The position numbers and the translations under genes are program-made. The notes under the pieces were generated by a model. That model did not search any database. It saw only the letters and a program-made list of their open reading frames with translations, and was not told the DNA's origin. This document shows, piece by piece, positions 6,638-10,816 of a DNA stretch of 10,816 nt (the first letter of the stretch is position 1; the number at the start of each line of letters is the position of its first letter). Origin of the DNA: Multiplicimicrobium sp043718225 (GTDB taxonomy: Bacteria > Omnitrophota > Omnitrophia > Omnitrophales > Aquincolibacteriaceae); contig JAYSWD010000150.1 of the NCBI GenBank assembly GCA_043718225.1, positions 1 to 10,816 of the forward strand. Direction: 5' to 3'.

Positions 6638-6649
6638 AACTCCTAAAGC

Positions 6650-7414
6650 CTATTTCGATTGAGCGGGGCCGTCGGTTATCGGCCCATGCGCCGAACCCGT
6701 CACAAACTGGCGAATCACCGGATGAGCCGTATTTTGAATTTCTTCCGGCGTTCCGATTCCGATAATCTTCCCGCGATAAAGCATCGCGATGCGGTCAGCG
6801 ACTTTGTAGGCACTGGTCATATCATGCGTTACGGCGATTGAAGTCACCTTCAATTTTTCCTGCATCGAGATGATGAGATCATTGATCACGTCGGAATTAA
6901 TCGGGTCGAGCCCCGTTGTCGGCTCGTCATACACAATAACTTGCGGATCATAGCATATGGCCCTGGCCAGCCCCACTCTTTTTTTCATTCCGCCGGAGAG
7001 ACTCGCGGGCATTTGATGCTCCACGCCTTCAAGGCCGACCATCCGCAATTTTTCACGTACAATCGGCCTAATTTGCGCGTTTGTCATGCCCCGGTGCTCC
7101 TGCAAAACAAAGCCCACATTCTCCAAAACACTCAGTGAATCGAAAAGCGCCGCGCTTTGAAAAAGCATTCCGAATTTCATTTGATGCGCTTCCGCTTCTT
7201 CGGTAGTCATGCTCGCAAGCGTACGGCCGTCGTAAAGAATCTCGCCTTTGTCCGGCTCGAGCAGACCCGTAATCAGTTTGAGCAAAACACTTTTTCCGCC
7301 GCCCGAACTTCCGATGACAACCAACGTTTCTCCTTCATTGATCACAAGATTGACGCCGCTTAACACCGCTTTGGTGCCGAAAGATTTATAAATGTCGCGA
7401 ATTTCAATTTTCAT
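6650..7414 (-). CDS. mlaF: MlaF, ATPase of the phospholipid ABC transporter
   Basis: MlaF is the cytoplasmic ATP-hydrolysing subunit that drives MlaE. In its 254 residues the full ABC set is visible: Walker A GSSGGGKS (35-42), Q-loop glutamine in MLFQSAALFDSL (Q86), signature LSGGMKKR (139-146), Walker B VIVYDEP (159-165) with D-loop GLDP, and the switch histidine in THD (H197). The LFQSAALFDSLSVLENV and SLSGGMKKRVGLARA blocks are characteristic of MlaF/Mkl-type rather than general ABC proteins. The start lies one base after the mlaE stop with no evident ribosome-binding site, so translation is probably coupled. All residues needed for ATP hydrolysis are present. Confidence 0.95.
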   Translation of the reverse strand: MKIEIRDIYKSFGTKAVLSGVNLVINEGETLVVIGSSGGGKSVLLKLITGLLEPDKGEILYDGRTLASMTTEEAEAHQMKFGMLFQSAALFDSLSVLENVGFVLQEHRGMTNAQIRPIVREKLRMVGLEGVEHQMPASLSGGMKKRVGLARAICYDPQVIVYDEPTTGLDPINSDVINDLIISMQEKLKVTSIAVTHDMTSAYKVADRIAMLYRGKIIGIGTPEEIQNTAHPVIRQFVTGSAHGPITDGPAQSK

Positions 7415-7415
7415 A

Positions 7416-8228
7416 TTAAAAGAAGTAGAAAATAGCGGTGAACAGCACGTCGGAAGCGATAACCGCGATCAGCGCCACAACCACAGCATAAGTTGTCGCC
7501 CGGCCGACGCCTTCAGCTCCGTCTCGAGTATTAAAACCGTAAAAACATCCCACAATCGAAATGATGCCTCCGAAAAAAAATGCTTTGATCAAGCCGGTCA
7601 TAATGTCTTTCACCATCAGTGAATCCACCGAGCGCTTGATGTATTCATGCGAGCTGATTCCTAATTTAAAAACAGATACCAAATAACCGCCGAGCATTCC
7701 GATAATATCCGCGTAAATCGTCAAGACAAACAGCATCAGAATTGCCGCTAGAAAGCGCGGAACAGCAAGGTACTCAATGGGATTCATTGCAAGCGACTTA
7801 AGAGCGTCGATTTGTTCGGTCACTTTCATCGTGCCCAGCTCCGCCGCGATCGAAGCGCCGACGCGGCCTGAGACCACCATCGCCGTTAAAACCGGTCCCA
7901 GCTCGCGGCAAATGGAAAGCGCGACAAGATCAGCGGTAAATTGCTGCGCCGTAAAAAGGCGGAGCTGATACGCGGATTGAAGAGCGAGCACCATCCCGGT
8001 AAAAAGCGAAGTTAAAGAAACAAGCGGCAGCGAAGTCACGCCGATCTTAAACATCTGGTCGATTGTCGCTTTCCAGCGGATTTCACCGCGAAAAATAAAG
8101 CCGACGGTGCGTGAGAGCAGGATATTGATTCCGCCGATATCGGAGAAGAATAAAATAATTGCGGCGCCCGATTTGGCAACGGTATGCTTTAAATGAATGA
8201 GGGTTTTGAGCTGGCTGCGCTGAATCAT
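7416..8228 (-). CDS. mlaE: MlaE, permease of the phospholipid ABC transporter
   Basis: MlaE is the inner-membrane permease that, with MlaF and MlaD, moves phospholipids between inner and outer membrane. It is 270 residues, within the usual range. The MlaE family core runs from about 66 to 268, with the hallmark ELGPVLTAMVVSGRVGAS (109-126) and AAELGTMKVTEQIDAL (128-143), MNPIEYLAVPR (148-158) and several hydrophobic membrane segments up to VLFTAIFYFF at the C-terminus. An in-frame TAA lies two codons before the ATG, so the start cannot be further upstream. No good ribosome-binding site is seen at normal distance (AAGGA is about 16 bases away). The gene follows clpC after a 57-base spacer holding a hairpin repeat. 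Confidence 0.94.
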   Translation of the reverse strand: MIQRSQLKTLIHLKHTVAKSGAAIILFFSDIGGINILLSRTVGFIFRGEIRWKATIDQMFKIGVTSLPLVSLTSLFTGMVLALQSAYQLRLFTAQQFTADLVALSICRELGPVLTAMVVSGRVGASIAAELGTMKVTEQIDALKSLAMNPIEYLAVPRFLAAILMLFVLTIYADIIGMLGGYLVSVFKLGISSHEYIKRSVDSLMVKDIMTGLIKAFFFGGIISIVGCFYGFNTRDGAEGVGRATTYAVVVALIAVIASDVLFTAIFYFF

Positions 8229-8234
8229 GCTGCT

Positions 8235-8285
8235 TTACTTTTGTTCCTTCATAGCGGTTGCGCCCGAAGGCGCAGAGCTAAACAT
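8235..8285 (-). other. 16-codon open reading frame in the clpC-mlaE spacer
   Basis: Immediately after the clpC stop, on the same strand, an ATG opens a 16-codon frame (MFSSAPSGATAMKEQK) ending in TAA two codons before the mlaE ATG and in the same frame as mlaE. Most of it is encoded by the hairpin repeat. It could pass ribosomes from clpC to mlaE, which has a weak ribosome-binding site, or may be meaningless. Nothing beyond position and frame supports translation. Confidence 0.2.
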
Positions 8286-8286
8286 G
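8254..8286 (-). repeat. Dispersed hairpin repeat, copy 7 (clpC-mlaE spacer)
   Basis: The gene strand reads ACATGTTTAGCTCT, then GCGCC, loop TTCG, GGCGC, then AACCGC. The stem (8260-8264 with 8269-8273) is perfect, and the RNA would carry a C(UUCG)G tetraloop, an especially stable form. This is the only copy outside a coding sequence and has a 4-base loop where the full-length coding copies have three. No T-run follows, so it is not a standard Rho-independent terminator. The clpC TGA stop (8287-8289) lies at the edge of the element. Confidence 0.7.
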
Positions 8287-10773
8287 TCAGCTGACCGCTT
8301 TTTCAAAATTAATACGGCCGCCATGAAGTTCGGCGCTCAACTTATCGCCGTCCTTAAATTTTCCGGAGAGAATTTCTTCCGCAAGCACGTTTTCAATATG
8401 CTTTTGGATTGTTCTCTTAAGCGGCCGCGCGCCAAAAACAGGATCATAGCCCTCGTCGATGAGAAACTTCAAAACTTCATCCGTGACGACAAGCTCCATC
8501 TTTTTATCTTTCAGACGGTCGCGGACTTCCTTGAGTTCGATATGAATAATCTGCTGAAGGTCTTGGCGGCGCAAAGGATGAAAAACAATAATATCATCCA
8601 CGCGGTTGAGAAATTCCGGACGAAACACTTTTTTGGTTTCATCGAGAAGTTTTTTCTTCATGTTTTCATAATCCACATCGTCTCGCTCTTGGATAAAGCC
8701 CATGGAGTCCTGCTTTTTCAGCATGCCGACACCGACGTTAGAAGTCATGATTACAATAGTGTTGCGAAAATCAACCTTACGCCCGAATGAATCCGTCAGC
8801 CGGCCTTCATCCATCATCTGCAACAAAATGCTGAAAATATCCGGATGCGCTTTTTCAATTTCATCAAAGAGAACCACAGAGTAAGGCCGGCGCCGTACTT
8901 TTTCGGTCAACTGCCCGCCCTCTTCATAGCCGACATAGCCCGGAGGCGCGCCGACTAAGCGCGAGACGTTAAATTTTTCGCCGTATTCCGAGCAATCGAC
9001 CACAATCGTCGCGTCCGGATCGCCGAACATAAATTCTGCGAGCGTACGCGCGAGCAGCGTTTTGCCCACGCCGGTGGGGCCAAGAAAAATAAAAGAGCCG
9101 ATCGGGCGTTTGGGATTACGCAAACCCGAGCGCGAACGCCGCACCGCATCAGAAATCGCGCGAATTGCTTCATGCTGGCCGATTACCCCGCGGTGAAGTT
9201 CATCTTCCATTTTAAGCAGACGTGAAGTTTCTTTTTCCTCGAGTTTCGCGAGCGGCACTCCGGTCCATTTGGAGACGACATAAGCGATATCTTCCTCAGA
9301 CACGCTGATTTCTATTTCCGACTTGGATTCTTTCCAGGTTTTCTTGATACCGGCGAGGCGTTCTTTGGCTTTGCGTTCTTCATCACGAAGACGAGCCGCT
9401 TTTTCGAAATCCTGGCCTTTAATCGCGGCTTCTTTTTCGCTTTTTAGCCCTTCGATTTCGACTTCGATTTTTTTGAGGTCTTTCGGCAAAGTCGTCACGG
9501 AAAGGCGCGCGCGCGAAGAAGCTTCATCAATCACGTCGATCGCTTTATCGGGAAGAAAACGGCCCGTGATATAACGGTCGGAGAAACGCACAGCAGCTTC
9601 AATCGCGTGATCGGTTATTTTTAATTTGTGGTGTAGTTCGTATTTTTCGCGCAAACCTTTCAAAATTAAAATCGCGTTATCAACGGATGGCGGATCAACG
9701 ATCACCGTTTGAAAACGACGCGCGAGCGCGGCATCTTTTTCGATATACTTCCGGTATTCATCCAAAGTGGTCGCGCCGATACATTGGATTTCGCCGCGTG
9801 CAAGCGCGGGTTTTAAGATATTGGAGGCATCAATCGCGCCTTCCGCGCCGCCGGCACCGACTAAAGTATGAATTTCATCGATAAAAATCATGACGTTTTC
9901 ACTGCGGCGGATTTCATCCATCACCGCCTTAATGCGTTCTTCAAATTGTCCGCGGTATTTGGTGCCCGCGACCATCAGCGCGAGGTCAAGCACGACAATA
10001 CGTTTATCCTGTAAAATTTCCGGAACATCGCCCGAATAAATGCGCTGCGCAAGGCCTTCGACGATCGCGGTTTTACCGACACCCGCTTCACCGAGAAGAA
10101 CAGGATTATTTTTTGTGCGCCGCGCCAAAATCTGAATCACACGTTCAATTTCATCTTCGCGCCCGACAACCGGATCCAATTTGGATTCGCGCGCGAGAAT
10201 GGAAAGGTCGCGTCCGAAAGCATCCAGTGCCGGAGTTTTTGTCTTGGCTTTACTGCCGCCGCTGCCGCCACCCGTATTTCCGCCGCCGCTATTACCCACC
10301 GCGGGATTGGGTTCAGCACCCTCGCCTTGCGGAGACGCGGAGCCGAGTAATTTGATAACTTCCGCGCGAACTTTATTGAGGTCAAGGCCGACATTCATGA
10401 GCACGTGGCTGGCAACACCTTCGCCTTCTTTGATCAGACCTAAGAGTAAATGTTCTGTCCCGATATAGTTATGGCCCAAACGGCGGGCTTCATCCATGGC
10501 CAGCTCGATAACTTTCTTGGCTTTGGGAGTAAAGGGAATATCACCGGAAACCATGGTGCTCGGCCCGTATTGCACGAGTTTTTCCACTTCGAGGCGGATT
10601 GTTTCCAGCGAAAGGCCTAAGTTCTGCAAAACAGCCGCGGCGACACTTTCGCCTTCCTTGATGAGGCCGAGTAAAATATGCTCCGTGCCGATATAATCAT
10701 GATTAAAACGTTTGGCTTCTTCCTTGGCAAGAATAATGACTTTGCGAGCGCGCTCTGTAAAACGATCAAACAT
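8287..10773 (-). CDS. clpC: ClpC, AAA+ unfoldase of the ClpCP protease
   Basis: ClpC unfolds substrates and feeds them to ClpP. The 828 residues show two N-terminal Clp repeats (about 3-66 and 79-144; YIGTEHILLGLIKEGE and its near copy), a Gly/Ser-rich linker (145-180), AAA domain 1 with Walker A GEAGVGKT (228-235), pore loop TKYRGQFEER (271-280) and Walker B IFIDE (296-300). A UVR-containing middle region (about 437-475, with DFEKAARLRDEE) follows, then AAA domain 2 with Walker A GPTGVGKT (565-572), pore loop GYVGYEEG (612-619) and Walker B VVLFDE (633-638). MGF at 691-693 fits the ClpP-docking tripeptide, so this is a protease partner rather than a ClpB disaggregase. AGGAG (10781-10785) lies 7 bases before the ATG. 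No mcsA/mcsB or ctsR is visible; the promoter is at or beyond the window edge. Confidence 0.97.
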   Translation of the reverse strand: MFDRFTERARKVIILAKEEAKRFNHDYIGTEHILLGLIKEGESVAAAVLQNLGLSLETIRLEVEKLVQYGPSTMVSGDIPFTPKAKKVIELAMDEARRLGHNYIGTEHLLLGLIKEGEGVASHVLMNVGLDLNKVRAEVIKLLGSASPQGEGAEPNPAVGNSGGGNTGGGSGGSKAKTKTPALDAFGRDLSILARESKLDPVVGREDEIERVIQILARRTKNNPVLLGEAGVGKTAIVEGLAQRIYSGDVPEILQDKRIVVLDLALMVAGTKYRGQFEERIKAVMDEIRRSENVMIFIDEIHTLVGAGGAEGAIDASNILKPALARGEIQCIGATTLDEYRKYIEKDAALARRFQTVIVDPPSVDNAILILKGLREKYELHHKLKITDHAIEAAVRFSDRYITGRFLPDKAIDVIDEASSRARLSVTTLPKDLKKIEVEIEGLKSEKEAAIKGQDFEKAARLRDEERKAKERLAGIKKTWKESKSEIEISVSEEDIAYVVSKWTGVPLAKLEEKETSRLLKMEDELHRGVIGQHEAIRAISDAVRRSRSGLRNPKRPIGSFIFLGPTGVGKTLLARTLAEFMFGDPDATIVVDCSEYGEKFNVSRLVGAPPGYVGYEEGGQLTEKVRRRPYSVVLFDEIEKAHPDIFSILLQMMDEGRLTDSFGRKVDFRNTIVIMTSNVGVGMLKKQDSMGFIQERDDVDYENMKKKLLDETKKVFRPEFLNRVDDIIVFHPLRRQDLQQIIHIELKEVRDRLKDKKMELVVTDEVLKFLIDEGYDPVFGARPLKRTIQKHIENVLAEEILSGKFKDGDKLSAELHGGRINFEKAVS

Positions 10774-10816
10774 AAACTAGCTCCTCTCAAGTAAACTGAA
10801 GAATAGTAAGGATATA
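10774..10816 (-). promoter_or_regulatory. clpC leader with ribosome-binding site (cut by window edge)
   Basis: The 43 bases upstream of clpC hold GAGAGGAG (10781-10788) at good spacing from the ATG, and a TACTAT hexamer (10803-10808) that could be a -10 box. The matching -35 region would lie beyond the window. No repeat matching a known ClpC regulator operator such as CtsR is seen in the visible part. Confidence 0.3.

Noticed and set aside
6666..6685. GGGCCG / CGGCCC inverted repeat at the end of mlaF
   Set aside because: A 6-bp stem with an 8-base loop inside coding sequence, no T-run and no second copy; likely chance in GC-rich codons.
8227..8790. 187-codon plus-strand reading frame
   Set aside because: It lies antisense to the conserved C-terminal half of ClpC domain 2, shows no recognisable motif and has no ribosome-binding site; it follows from the codon use of clpC.
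10234..10340. Gly/Ser-rich linker of ClpC as another possible repeat insert
   Set aside because: The DNA is simple GGC/AGC codon repetition with no CTCT-stem-AACCG pattern; linkers of this kind are common between the N domain and AAA domain 1.
1..10816. CRISPR arrays, tRNA or rRNA genes, phage or insertion-sequence transposases
   Set aside because: No regularly spaced direct repeats, no cloverleaf-like segment and no transposase or integrase motif were seen on either strand; nearly all bases are in housekeeping genes.

Overview
This window is a dense, almost gap-free run of bacterial housekeeping genes, all read from the minus strand. In transcription order (right to left) they are clpC, mlaE, mlaF, mlaD, a membrane-anchored PIN-TRAM gene (YacL type), a fused ispDF, gltX, tmk, holB and the first 63 codons of metG. 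Neighbouring genes overlap by 4 bases or lie 1-15 bases apart almost everywhere. The exceptions are the 57-base clpC-mlaE gap and the 230-base gap at 5595-5824.

The organism is probably a diderm bacterium outside the well-studied phyla. MlaFED implies an outer membrane whose lipid asymmetry is maintained. The order clpC ... yacL-ispD-ispF-gltX, however, is the arrangement known from Bacillus relatives, and ClpC with two N-terminal repeats and a UVR middle region is typical of Firmicutes, Cyanobacteria and several deep diderm lineages. An Omnitrophota-like or similar candidate phylum would fit, but this is inference from gene content.

Layout: 8287-10773 is clpC (protein quality control). 5825-8228 is mlaE-mlaF-mlaD (phospholipid transport between the membranes), ending against a long imperfect palindrome (5702-5826). 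An AT-rich leader (5609-5701) then probably carries the promoter of a second operon: PIN-TRAM, ispDF (two MEP isoprenoid steps), gltX, tmk, holB and metG (tRNA charging, dTMP phosphorylation, DNA polymerase clamp loading).

The most interesting signal is a short hairpin repeat present seven times, always in the same orientation as the genes: once in holB, once in gltX (possibly nested), three times in tandem inside the IspD active-site loop, once at the IspD-IspF joint, and once between clpC and mlaE. The gene-strand consensus is CTCT, then a 5-bp stem, a 3-4 base loop, the other stem arm, then AACCGG or AACCGC, usually preceded by an ACATGTTT-like segment. The stem sequences differ between copies but mostly keep their pairing. 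Five copies are translated in the same frame, giving peptides such as SGTSSQP, SGRSAQP, SEPSAQP and SAKQP. This looks like a protein-coding palindromic element comparable in concept to the Rickettsia palindromic elements. I do not recognise it as a named family.
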